Positions 16,871 to 24,849 of a DNA stretch of 54,480 nt are shown here, one piece after another (within the stretch, counting starts at the first letter, position 1; every line of letters begins with the position of its first letter). Source of the stretch: Paulinella micropora (taxonomy: Eukaryota; Cercozoa; Imbricatea; Euglyphida); NCBI GenBank assembly GCA_009731375.1, contig BJOX01000050.1, positions 1,087,503 through 1,141,982 of the forward strand, in the 5' to 3' direction. The position numbers and the translations under genes are program-made. The notes under the pieces were generated by a model. It did not search any database. It was not told the DNA's origin and was given only the letters and a program-made list of their open reading frames with translations.

Positions 16871-17869
16871 ATGGACTATAAACATACAATTATTAATACA
16901 CAGAATGCGGATAGCCAACTTGAGGACACACCAACTGGAGAAGAAATAAAAAGGACAAAAGAAGAGGAGGCACTTGAAATACACCACCAAAAGAAAAACC
17001 CGAAAATATGGAACACGATATGGGTTGATAAACCATTAGACCAAGTTTTCTTAGACTTAGCGGATATGAGTAAGATAAAAGATAAGAAAGGCAATAAGGG
17101 GTATGCTTGGATGTTAGTTTGGATTGATTGTCATTCAAGATTTTTAATAATCATTCCATTAAAAAATAAAACAGCGAAAGAAGTATATTATGCTTTAAAG
17201 TCTATACCTTATAAACCGAAATCAATTACTACCGACAGCGGAGGAGAATACAAAGGAGCAACTCGTGATTATTTTATTCAAAATGGTATTAAACATGATG
17301 TCGTTGAAGTCGGCGACCATAGAGCGCTTGCGGTTGTTGATAGAGTGATAAGAAGTATTAGAAGGTGGTTGGATTTATTATTTGAAACAAATAGAAATTT
17401 TGATTGGGTTAGTTATATTCAAGACTTAGTAAATGCGTATAATCATAAAGTTCATAGAGGGATACAAGCCAAACCAGTAGATGTCTTTGCTAGAAGAGAC
17501 AAAAATAAACAGACAATAACACGTGATAACCTTATTAATGAATTCAATAATGGCGATAGTGTGAGAAAAGAAAATAAAAGAAATGTTTTTTCAAAAGGCG
17601 GTAAGACATTCTCTAAAATTATTTATAAAGTCAAAGGTAGAAAAGGGTTTAAAATCATACTAAATAACGATGAGTTGGTAAGCCCACGTGATTTATTGAA
17701 AACTGATTTTGATAAACCAGTTGATGAAGAAAAAGATATGAAGGAGCAAACCAAAGAAGTTATTAAAGAAAAAAAGACAAAAGAATTGTTAAAAAGAGAA
17801 GACATCCAACCAGAGAATATCAGGAGTAGTAAGCGAGAAAAAAAGGCTAAGGTAATATTAGATTTATAA
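16871..17869 (+). CDS. Retroviral-type (rve) integrase, Polinton-like
   Basis: The start is the ATG directly after TATATAAT; the frame is open upstream only through the divergent gene. The 332-residue protein has the RNase H-fold core of retroviral integrases: catalytic Asp62 in FLDLADM, Asp122 in ITTDSGGEY, and Asp157 in ALAVVDRVIRSIR where most families have Glu, so the triad reads D-D-D with 34 residues between the last two. Residues 230-290 look like a chromatin- or DNA-binding beta domain, and the C-terminus is a long Lys/Glu tail. No HHCC zinc finger is visible at the N-terminus. It is expected to insert the viral DNA into the host chromosome. The gene is followed by a hairpin. Confidence 0.8.
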   Translation: MDYKHTIINTQNADSQLEDTPTGEEIKRTKEEEALEIHHQKKNPKIWNTIWVDKPLDQVFLDLADMSKIKDKKGNKGYAWMLVWIDCHSRFLIIIPLKNKTAKEVYYALKSIPYKPKSITTDSGGEYKGATRDYFIQNGIKHDVVEVGDHRALAVVDRVIRSIRRWLDLLFETNRNFDWVSYIQDLVNAYNHKVHRGIQAKPVDVFARRDKNKQTITRDNLINEFNNGDSVRKENKRNVFSKGGKTFSKIIYKVKGRKGFKIILNNDELVSPRDLLKTDFDKPVDEEKDMKEQTKEVIKEKKTKELLKREDIQPENIRSSKREKKAKVILDL

Positions 17870-17890
17870 GTTGAATTAAAATAATTCAAC
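17870..17890 (+). terminator. Hairpin after the integrase gene
   Basis: GTTGAATTA (17870-17878) pairs with TAATTCAAC (17882-17890) around a 3-base loop, immediately after the stop codon. Its position suits a 3'-end signal. Confidence 0.45.
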
Positions 17891-17922
17891 TTAAGGCAAA
17901 AAAAATCAAAAGGCAAATATAT

Positions 17923-18005
17923 CTAGGCGATGAGACATCTTCGGACTTGAACCCGCAACCGAAAATTTCAATGACTGCGCCGAACCCGTTAGTCTCGTCG
18001 CCTAG
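17923..18005 (-). ncRNA. tRNA-like hairpin element, copy 3 (right-end counterpart of copy 1)
   Basis: CTAGGCGA (17923-17930) pairs with TCGCCTAG (17998-18005), and GAGAC (17932-17936) pairs with GTCTC (17992-17996), a stem of about 14 base pairs. On the minus strand the core contains ATTGAAATTTT, GGTTGCG and GGTTCAAGTCC, a full B-box consensus. Copy 1 at 433-520 has the same core but an unrelated paired stem, which is covariation supporting a real structure. The anticodon loop lacks the expected U33, so it is not called a tRNA. Confidence 0.5.
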
Positions 18006-18105
18006 TATGCCTGACAATTACGCAGGAAAAATGGTATTTGAAGTATTGCCGTAAGTCAATTTTTTAAAGAAAATTCTAGAAAATTCTATTTCCGTGAAAA
18101 CCACC

Positions 18106-18190
18106 ATGCGACACAGCGACACGGCGACGTCGCAGTGTCGCAGTGTCGCAACCTCTGCGACAGAATTTCGCTTTTTTGTCGCAGTGTCGC
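18106..18190. repeat. GTCGCAGT short direct repeats with conserved hairpin
   Basis: GCGACA/GTCGCAGTGTCGC units repeat several times just before the coiled-coil gene. Within them, CTGCGACA (18155-18162) pairs with TGTCGCAG (18177-18184) around a GAATTTCGCTTTT loop. The left-end equivalent at 264-289 keeps the loop but swaps the stem bases in pairs. This GC-rich island stands out from the AT-rich surroundings and could bind a replication or regulatory protein. Confidence 0.5.
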
Positions 18191-18198
18191 AAAAAAAA

Positions 18199-18726
18199 AT
18201 GGACTTAATTCCAAGCAGAACCAAAACTAAATCCGATTGGTTGGAGGAATACGAAATTCGTAGAACCTCTAAGGACAGGCTAAATAAGGATAAAATAAAT
18301 TGCGAAGAACGAATTTCTAAAGCAGATAAAGACATTTCTCGTCTCGTTGAAAAGAAACAGCCCGACATAGTAAAACTAGATGCTATCAATGAGATGTTAA
18401 AACGAATGACTATTGAAAATAATGAAGTAGATGAAGACCGAATTGTTCGCTTGAGACAAAAAAAATTGGAAAAAAAAATAAACAAAGAACGAGATAATTT
18501 CTATAAGTGGAAAAATGACAATCGTGGCCAACTTTCCGCTATTGTCATGAATAAAATTCTCGTTGGTATTGAAAAAGAACATTTATCGTTTAATTCTTCG
18601 TTTAACAAATACTCCAGTGATGGTATTAACGAGCACATAAACGATAGCATTAATAGCGAACGAGAACATAAGAGAAACATGCACAGAGTCTATAGAACCG
18701 AGAGTGCGGATAGCAACTCGGAATAA
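18199..18726 (+). CDS. Coiled-coil viral protein (right-end paralogue)
   Basis: The ATG at 18199 is chosen because similarity to the left-end paralogue starts here (MDLIP against MSEDIIP). The 175-residue product is dominated by Lys/Glu heptad-like sequence (RISKADKDISRLVEKKQ, RLRQKKLEKKINKERD) and ends in a polar tail. No enzyme motif is seen. The location inside the terminal repeat, next to structured DNA, is compatible with a role at the genome ends, but this is only inference. Confidence 0.65.
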   Translation: MDLIPSRTKTKSDWLEEYEIRRTSKDRLNKDKINCEERISKADKDISRLVEKKQPDIVKLDAINEMLKRMTIENNEVDEDRIVRLRQKKLEKKINKERDNFYKWKNDNRGQLSAIVMNKILVGIEKEHLSFNSSFNKYSSDGINEHINDSINSEREHKRNMHRVYRTESADSNSE

Positions 18727-18798
18727 AAAGACTTTAGTGTAAAATGTTGATTTAAAATATGTTGATTTTACTTAGAAAACAACATTATCAACATACAT

Positions 18799-18817
18799 TG
18801 GTTTTTTTCAAAACCAA
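18799..18817. terminator. Short hairpin downstream of the coiled-coil gene
   Basis: TTGGTTTT pairs with AAAACCAA around a 3-base loop, 73 bases after the stop codon. It is a possible 3'-end signal. Confidence 0.35.
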
Positions 18818-18887
18818 GGGGTTTAACACCCCACCCTAATTCAAAGAAATTTCTATTACACATGCTTTTTTGTGTGTGTAATAGGCA

Positions 18888-19363
18888 ATGGGAGAGCCGA
18901 ATGAAATAGCAGATGGAGTTGGAGCAATCAACCTCGCTGGGGGTGGTAAGCACTAACTCTATTGTTTCTTTTTTCACTATAATGAATGTGGTGTGTAGGT
19001 TTCTGGAAGTCTTGGGCAGTAGTGGAAAAAAAAGCACCTGCGGACATGAAACATCCTTGCTTTGTCCGTGTGTCCGCGGAGTTTGCTGGTGTTGGTTTGG
19101 GTAGTTTGAGTGCCTTCCAAGGAGATGTCAAATACTATACCCGCAGAGAAGGAGAACGAGATGAAAATTATCTCTTCGCTTGGGTGCCGTTAGATAGAAC
19201 GATGAAATCCCCGAGAAAGAGAACTTACTTTCTCGCTTCGCTGAAGGTTGGAGAGGAAGGAAGTGATGAGGAGGAAATCCTTGTCTTTCCTTCTCTCTCA
19301 GCAGTGATGAAAAAAGTGGGGGAGGAGGAAGAAAAGATTAATTGGATTATCCAGTTTTCTTAA
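18888..19363 (+). CDS. Putative spliced gene, 140-residue hypothetical protein
   Basis: Exon 1 (18888-18945) starts at ATG and encodes 19 residues ending in an AINLAGG-type stretch. A 53-base intron, 18946-18998, has GTAAGC at its 5' end, a CTAAC branch-like motif and TGTGTAG at its 3' end. Exon 2 (18999-19363) restores the frame to give KSWAVVEKKAPADMKHPC and a Glu-rich middle (EEGSDEEEILVFP), ending INWIIQFS. Without splicing the frame opens only at an internal ATG inside the predicted intron. The protein is not recognised. The gene lies in the right-terminal region between the coiled-coil gene and the telomere-like palindrome. Confidence 0.5.
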
Positions 19364-19385
19364 TGATTTCTACCACCACACGTTG

Positions 19386-19466
19386 GCTAAAGGGCGGACA
19401 CCTGCGAGAGAGAGCAGAGGGAGTTTTATTAAAATTCATCTTCCTGCCCCCTGTCCGCCCTTTGGC
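19386..19466. repeat. Inverted repeat around GGGCGGACA
   Basis: GCTAAAGGGCGGACA (19386-19400) and TGTCCGCCCTTTGGC (19452-19466) are complementary at 14 of 15 positions, separated by 51 bases. It lies just inside the TGTCCAACC cluster, and the TGTCC half is shared with that motif. Confidence 0.55.
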
Positions 19467-19543
19467 TTCATTTCTCCAAAACTTTTCCCTGTCCCCCTCC
19501 TATAAAGGGGGGACTATACTTTTTTTTTATTTTTCTTATAAAA

Positions 19544-19665
19544 GGTTGGACACCCTGTCCAAGTAAAAAAAAGATTAATAGTAAGAGTAATAATGTATAA
19601 AATCCTTAAAAAAACATAACAAAAAGTGTCCAACCTTCAAAAAATGAAGTCGGACGTGTCCAACC
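19544..19665. repeat. Iteron-like TGTCCAACC / GGTTGGACA cluster
   Basis: Full nonamers lie at 19544-19552 (minus), 19627-19635 and 19657-19665 (plus), with partial ones at about 19557 and 19672. Further full copies lie in the palindrome arms at 19958-19966 and 20175-20183, and one at 764-772. Two plus-strand copies share the longer form AAAAAGTGTCCAACC. The arrangement resembles origin or telomere iterons recognised by a replication or resolvase protein. Confidence 0.55.
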
Positions 19666-19699
19666 TAAGGATTGGACAGGGGGTAGAAAGCGGTATTTT

Positions 19700-19867
19700 A
19701 TAAAAACTCTCTCTCCCGTGCTCACATACACAAAAAGAAACAGGACTGCTTTTGGTGCTCAACAAGCACTACATAAGCACTACATTTTTTTACTCTCACA
19801 TTATCCCCCCAACCCCCCCGTTTCAACTTCGTTGAACCCCCCCCCCCTTCCCCCCTTTCGGGGTGTG
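19700..19867. other. Gene-free stretch with C homopolymers
   Basis: There is no supportable frame. The stretch contains several C runs (7-10 bases) and the direct repeat AAGCACTACATAAGCACTACAT at about 19768. It separates the iteron cluster from the terminal palindrome. Confidence 0.4.
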
Positions 19868-20273
19868 ATCATTTATGTTGGATAGACAAGTCCAACCGCA
19901 AAGTATAAAACAAGCCGTTAAAATGTATAAAACCAACATTAGACATATACAAAAAAGTGTCCAACCCTTCTGAAAACCAACGAAGGTTTTCTAAAAATCA
20001 ACAAACTAAGCACACTAAGAGAGATTAAGACATATTAAGCACATAGTCCATATAAAATTTATTTATATATATTTTTATGTAGTAAAAATATGGACTATGT
20101 GCTTAATATGTCTTAATCTCTCTTAGTGTGCTTAGTTTGTTGATTTTTAGAAAACCTTCGTTGGTTTTCAGAAGGGTTGGACACTTTTTTGTATATGTCT
20201 AATGTTGGTTTTATACATTTTAACGGCTTGTTTTATACTTTGCGGTTGGACTTGTCTATCCAACATAAATGAT
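19868..20273. repeat. 406-bp terminal palindrome (hairpin-telomere-like)
   Basis: The left arm 19868-20053 is the exact reverse complement of the right arm 20088-20273 over 186 bases, checked base by base. The 34-base centre (20054-20087) is A/T-rich and only partly self-complementary, like the incompletely paired loops of poxvirus termini. Symmetry ends sharply at 19867/20274: to the left is viral sequence, to the right microsatellite DNA. It therefore marks the right end of element 1. An opened and copied terminal hairpin, or a replicated telomere junction, would look like this. Each arm carries one TGTCCAACC motif. Confidence 0.8.
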
Positions 20274-20320
20274 ATATATATATATATATCTTGTTTTCTT
20301 TCTCTCTCTCTCTCCATCTA

Positions 20321-20353
<33 letters not shown>

Positions 20354-20419
20354 CTTTTTTTCTTTTTTTCTTTCTTTTTTTCTTTCTTTTTTTCTTTCTT
20401 TCTTTCTTTCTTTCTCCTC

Positions 20420-20460
<41 letters not shown>

Positions 20461-20506
20461 ACCTCTATCTCTTTATTCGATTTATGTCCATCTCTCCTCT
20501 CTCTCT

Positions 20507-20549
<43 letters not shown>

Positions 20550-20876
20550 ACTCTCACTTTCTCCTTTTGATCTCATTCTCTCTCTCACTTTCTATCTATC
20601 TCTCTCTCTCTCTCGCTCTTCTCTTCCCCCCCCCCCCCCCCCCNNNNNNNNNNNNNNNNNNNNNNNNNNNNNNNNNNNNNNNNNNNNNNNNNNNNNNNNN
20701 NNNNNNNNNNNNNNNNNNNNNNNNNNNNNNNNNNNNNNNNNNCTCTCTCTCCTCCCCCCCCCCCCCCCCTGTCTCTCTCTCTCTATCTCTCTCTCTTGAT
20801 CTTTCTCTTCTCTCTCACTCTCTCTTTCTCTTTTCTCTCTCTCTCTCTCTCGATCTTTCTCTTCTCTCTCTCTCCC

Positions 20877-20911
<35 letters not shown>

Positions 20912-21009
20912 TGATCTTTCTCTATCTCTCTCTCCTGTTTACCTCTCTCTTTCTCTCTCCTGTTTACCTCTCTCTTTCTCTCTCTTCTCTCTCTCTCTCT
21001 CTCTTCCTT

Positions 21010-21040
<31 letters not shown>

Positions 21041-21155
21041 GAGTTATGAGTCTCTCTCTCTCTTCGATTTATGTCTCTCTTTCTCTTCCTTTCTCTCTCT
21101 CTCTCTCTCAATCTCTCTCTCTCTCTCTCAATCTCTCTCTCTCTCTTCTCTCCGT

Positions 21156-21190
<35 letters not shown>

Positions 21191-21200
21191 CTGTGTGTCT
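20274..21200. repeat. CT/TTTC-rich microsatellite DNA with gap
   Basis: An AT dinucleotide run is followed by long (TC)n and (TTTC)n tracts, C homopolymers and (TG)n. A 99-N gap lies at 20644-20742. Long open frames here are repeat artefacts. This is host flanking DNA of element 1. Confidence 0.8.
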
Positions 21201-21445
21201 GTGTGTATGTGTGTGGTTTTTTTTAATTTTTTTTTTAAAATATCTCTCTGTATATGAGAGTGAGTCTGTTTGTCTACCGGTCGGTTCTTCGGTATCTCTG
21301 TCTTTCTCCCTGCTAGCCTACGCTACTGTTATTATTGATAGCATGTTCACATTATCGGGCGGCCGGTTTTTTCCTAACTGTGGGTGCTCAAAGTTATATT
21401 AGTTTTTTCTACTGTACTAACTTTGATATTTAAATACGCTGGTTG

Positions 21446-21446
<1 letters not shown>

Positions 21447-21490
<44 letters not shown>

Positions 21491-21750
21491 NNNNNNNNNN
21501 NNNNNNNNNNNNNNNNNNNNNNNNNNNNNNNNNNNNNNNNNNNNNNNNNNNNNNNNNNNNNNNNNNNNNNNNNNNNNNNNNNNNNNNNNNNNNNNNNNNN
21601 NNNNNNNNNNNNNNNNNNNNNNNNNNNNNNNNNNNNNNNNNNNNNNNNNNNNNNNNNNNNNNNNNNNNNNNNNNNNNNNNNNNNNNNNNNNNNNNNNNNN
21701 NNNNNNNNNNNNNNNNNNNNNNNNNNNNNNNNNNNNNNNNNNNNNNNNNN
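21447..21750. other. Poly-T tract and 260-N assembly gap
   Basis: At least 44 T residues run directly into N at 21491-21750. The repeat probably caused the assembly break. Confidence 0.8.
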
Positions 21751-21981
21751 TAGAATGTCTGGCTAGATCTGTTGTAGGTGGAGGTCAGCGCAGCGTCGCG
21801 GACTTCTTCTCGGCAGATAACTCCTCTCACTCCTTGCACCCACTTGCACATGCACAGCACGCTCATTTGCACATTGCACCGCCAGTCGAGTCTTTGGAGC
21901 GGAGCCGCGTCACCGAACGGCCCCGTGCTACCAATGGAGGCGCATGTCCGACAGGATCAAAGGCCAATTGACTGATAAGTC

Positions 21982-22035
<54 letters not shown>

Positions 22036-22265
22036 TGTTAGGGAGTACATAGGCCATCGGTCCTTTCCATGGGCTGATTGGTATAAAGCTCCTAGAGTAA
22101 TGTTCTATGCCGTCACTTCCTTTATTCCACCGATTGGTGTGGAGACTTTCCTTATGGAATGGAGGACTGGATGCACATGGCCTTTTGGCTCAGCAATTGG
22201 CAGGAGATACACTATTATTACTGTTATTATTATTATTATTATGATTATTATTATTACAGTAAGCA
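21751..22265. repeat. Host interspersed sequence with (ATT)n
   Basis: Moderately GC-rich unique sequence flanks an (ATT)n run at about 21982-22034 and a second ATT-rich run at about 22213-22258. No frame is convincing. It may be part of a dispersed repeat, since the (ATT)n tracts sit at both ends of a 180-base unit. Confidence 0.4.
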
Positions 22266-22440
22266 AGGTTTAATGACAAAAATAAAATAAAATAAAGAAG
22301 AACTTAATTCAATTTTTTTCTTTTTTTTGCCTGTTTTTTGGCATTGGCTGGTGTTTGTTTTTTATTTTAACTTAAATTGTTTACCTTTTCTCTCTTTTGA
22401 GGCTGGTTTCAAATCTGGTTCCTGCGTTTGAGTGTTTGTG

Positions 22441-23145
22441 TTACAGTAAGGTTCGTTGTCTTCCTCTGGCTTGATGTCTTTTTGAATCAGTCTTGTGCTC
22501 ACGTCGCTGTGCAGTCTGGTATGCGTTCTGTTGTATTTCTGCCCTTAAATCTTTTGTTTGCCTGTTTTAACGGCTGACTGTTGGTTGGGGGTCTGTTTGC
22601 TTTTTTACCTAGGCGTGCTTGGATGTCTGCTTTCTGCTTTTCTGTTCTTGTATTTTATTTCTCTCTTGCGCTGGTGCTGCTCCCAGTTGTCGTCCTTTTT
22701 ATTTTGTCTTGGTGCTTGGTTGCTCCCGGTTGTCCTTGTGTCAATGATGATTAGTGTGCACGTGTGCACGTGTGTGTGTGTGTGTGTATGTGTGTGTGTG
22801 TGTGTGTGGTTGTGTGTGTGTGTGTCTGTGCACCTACATGTCTTGTCCGTTGGTTTGCTGTTATTGTCACTTTTTTCTTTTTCTTTGTTCTCGTTTTTGT
22901 TTTCTCTTTATGCTGGGTTTTGGGAATGTTATGTTTTCTTAGGTTATAGTTATATGTGTGCGTGCCAGTGTTGTTTTATCTGATCTTGTTTAGATCTTGT
23001 CTTGTCTGTCGTGTATCTTTTATCTACAGCTGTCTTATCTTCATCTTGTTCCTGTGTGTGTGTGCTTGTGTTGCCGTAAGGTTCGTTGTCTTCCCTTGCT
23101 TGATGTCATTTTGACTCCTATCTTGTGCTAGCGTCGCTATGCAGT
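22441..23145. repeat. Diverged direct repeat pair enclosing (GT)n
   Basis: About 75 bases at 22441-22517 (starting near AAGGTTCGTTGTCTTCC) recur in diverged form at 23071-23145, both ending near GCAGTCTG. A (GT)n tract lies between them at about 22753-22825. No genes are seen from 22266 to 23460. Confidence 0.5.
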
Positions 23146-23737
23146 CTGCTGTCTTGTCTGGGTGTCTCAGTGTCTGTGTCAAACTAGACAACAGACCACC
23201 ACACCACCCTTTAGTTGCACTACCTGCTCCCAGCACTAACACACCAAAACACACAAACGCAAGAAGTGAACATATCACCTACAACCAGCACCAAGCACTG
23301 AGAGACACCTATGCTCTAAACACGCCAACAGAAACTGTGATAATGCCCGGACGCCTAGGGCACGGAGCAGTGGGAGTGGAAGGTTATCCTCAGAAAGGGA
23401 CCCGGAAACCTTTCACAGGAGTAAGCTTTTCCCAATGACCCTCGGTTCCTCCCACAGGCCTAGGCAATGACTATAACAAACAGGACCGACACACGAGGGA
23501 CAATCTCAAAATCAGTGATAACACACAAGGACACATATGTTTTCTCCTGCCGGTGTTACGTCCATCTAATTATATTTGCTTTGCCTTGTCTCTATGGTAG
23601 TTCACTCTTCCCTGTCCCTTCGATGTATCGAGCTTATCTCTGCTCCGAAACATATGTTCCTGCTTCTGCTGTCTCCTCTCATATGTTTGCCTCCGTCTAT
23701 GATGCTAAGCTGGCTACTCGTCTTTCGCCTCTCTCTT

Positions 23738-23843
23738 GCCTTTCTCTCTTCTAATTACTTCGGATTCGCCTTTCTCTCTTCTAATTACTTCGGATTCCCT
23801 TACTATCTCTATCTTTTTCTTGTTAATACCTCTTGCCTCCGTA

Positions 23844-23875
<32 letters not shown>

Positions 23876-23909
23876 GTTCTATCCCGTTGAATATGTATCT
23901 CTCTTTCCT

Positions 23910-23967
<58 letters not shown>

Positions 23968-24389
23968 GTTCTTTTTATCTATCTATTCTTCTCTCTTTCT
24001 TTCTTTCTTTCTCTCTCTCTCTCTCTGTCGACTATCTTTCCGTTTCTCTCTCGTATCTCTCTCTCTCCTTTTTCTTCTGTATCTCGGACTCCTCTTCATT
24101 GTCCCTCTTCTCTCTCATGTTTCTCGTGCATGTCCCCCCTCTTCCCCCAGTTTCGTGTTGGTCTCCTTTGTTGCTCCTGACATCAGTTTCTTTTCTGCTC
24201 CTCTTCCTCTCTCTTTTCTTATCACTCTCTCTTCCCCGTATATATCTACGCATTGTCCCTCACCTCTCTCTCTTGCTCCTCTTTCTGTTCTCTCTTACTC
24301 CAAGGCATGACTTGTTATCTTTTTGCGGTATAATATGACTTGTTGTGTTCGTGACGCTGCCCCAACCGAACGTCTATCTAAATATACAC

Positions 24390-24444
<55 letters not shown>

Positions 24445-24500
24445 CCTACCTACCTACTACCTACCTATCTATCTATCTATCTATCTATCTATATATCTAT
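23738..24500. repeat. Tandem 30-mer, (TC)n and (TATC)n tracts
   Basis: A 30-base unit (CCTTTCTCTCTTCTAATTAC...) is repeated twice at 23738-23797. (TC)n fills most of 23840-24060, and (TATC)n with TACC interruptions covers about 24390-24492. Frames here are low-complexity artefacts. Confidence 0.75.
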
Positions 24501-24700
24501 TTACCTATCTACTTATTAGAAAAAAAAAACATTATAAGCGAACCTCTTTCGGTACCTCCTTACGGGAAACGCTCCCAATTTTATTTTTTTGAACACCAAC
24601 ATCTGTCTTCCCTCTATCCCCCAGTTTCGCGTTGGTCTCCTTTGTTGCTCCTGTCTTTTTCTTGTCTGCTCCTCTTCATCTCTCTTTTCTTACTCATCGC
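24138..24700. repeat. Diverged direct repeat pair
   Basis: About 80 bases starting CCCCCAGTTTCGTGTTGG at about 24144 recur at about 24618 as CCCCCAGTTTCGCGTTGG, including GTCTCCTTTGTTGCTCCTG. The copies lie on either side of the (TATC)n tract. This is non-coding host repeat DNA. Confidence 0.5.
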
Positions 24701-24849
24701 CCTATAAGTTTCCTCTCCCTTACACTGTTTTATTCATGTCCTCTCTCGCTGTTCAGTTCTATAAATGTTCTCTATCCCTGTTTCTGTCTACTTATACGAA
24801 TACTTTAACGCTACTTTTCATCTTCACTATCCTTTGCTTCTGTCTATTT

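Larger units (their letters stand above)
17923..18480. repeat. Right copy of the diverged long inverted repeat
   Basis: This is the mirror partner of 1-520, sharing in order the tRNA-like core, AGGAAAAATGGTATTTGAAG, TTCTATTTCCGTGAA, CCTCTGCG, CAGAATTTCGCTTTT and the 5' part of a coiled-coil gene. The repeat may extend further, but the partner lies outside the window. Confidence 0.6.

Noticed and set aside
19868-20273. Palindrome as simple read-through of a hairpin during sequencing
   Set aside because: Read-through would continue into the complement of sequence left of 19868; instead the sequence changes abruptly to AT/CT microsatellite. A scaffold misjoin is still possible.
20256-21260. Long Ser/Leu-rich and Arg/Glu-rich open frames
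   Set aside because: They are translations of (TC)n microsatellite on both strands, with gaps; there is no codon or family signal.
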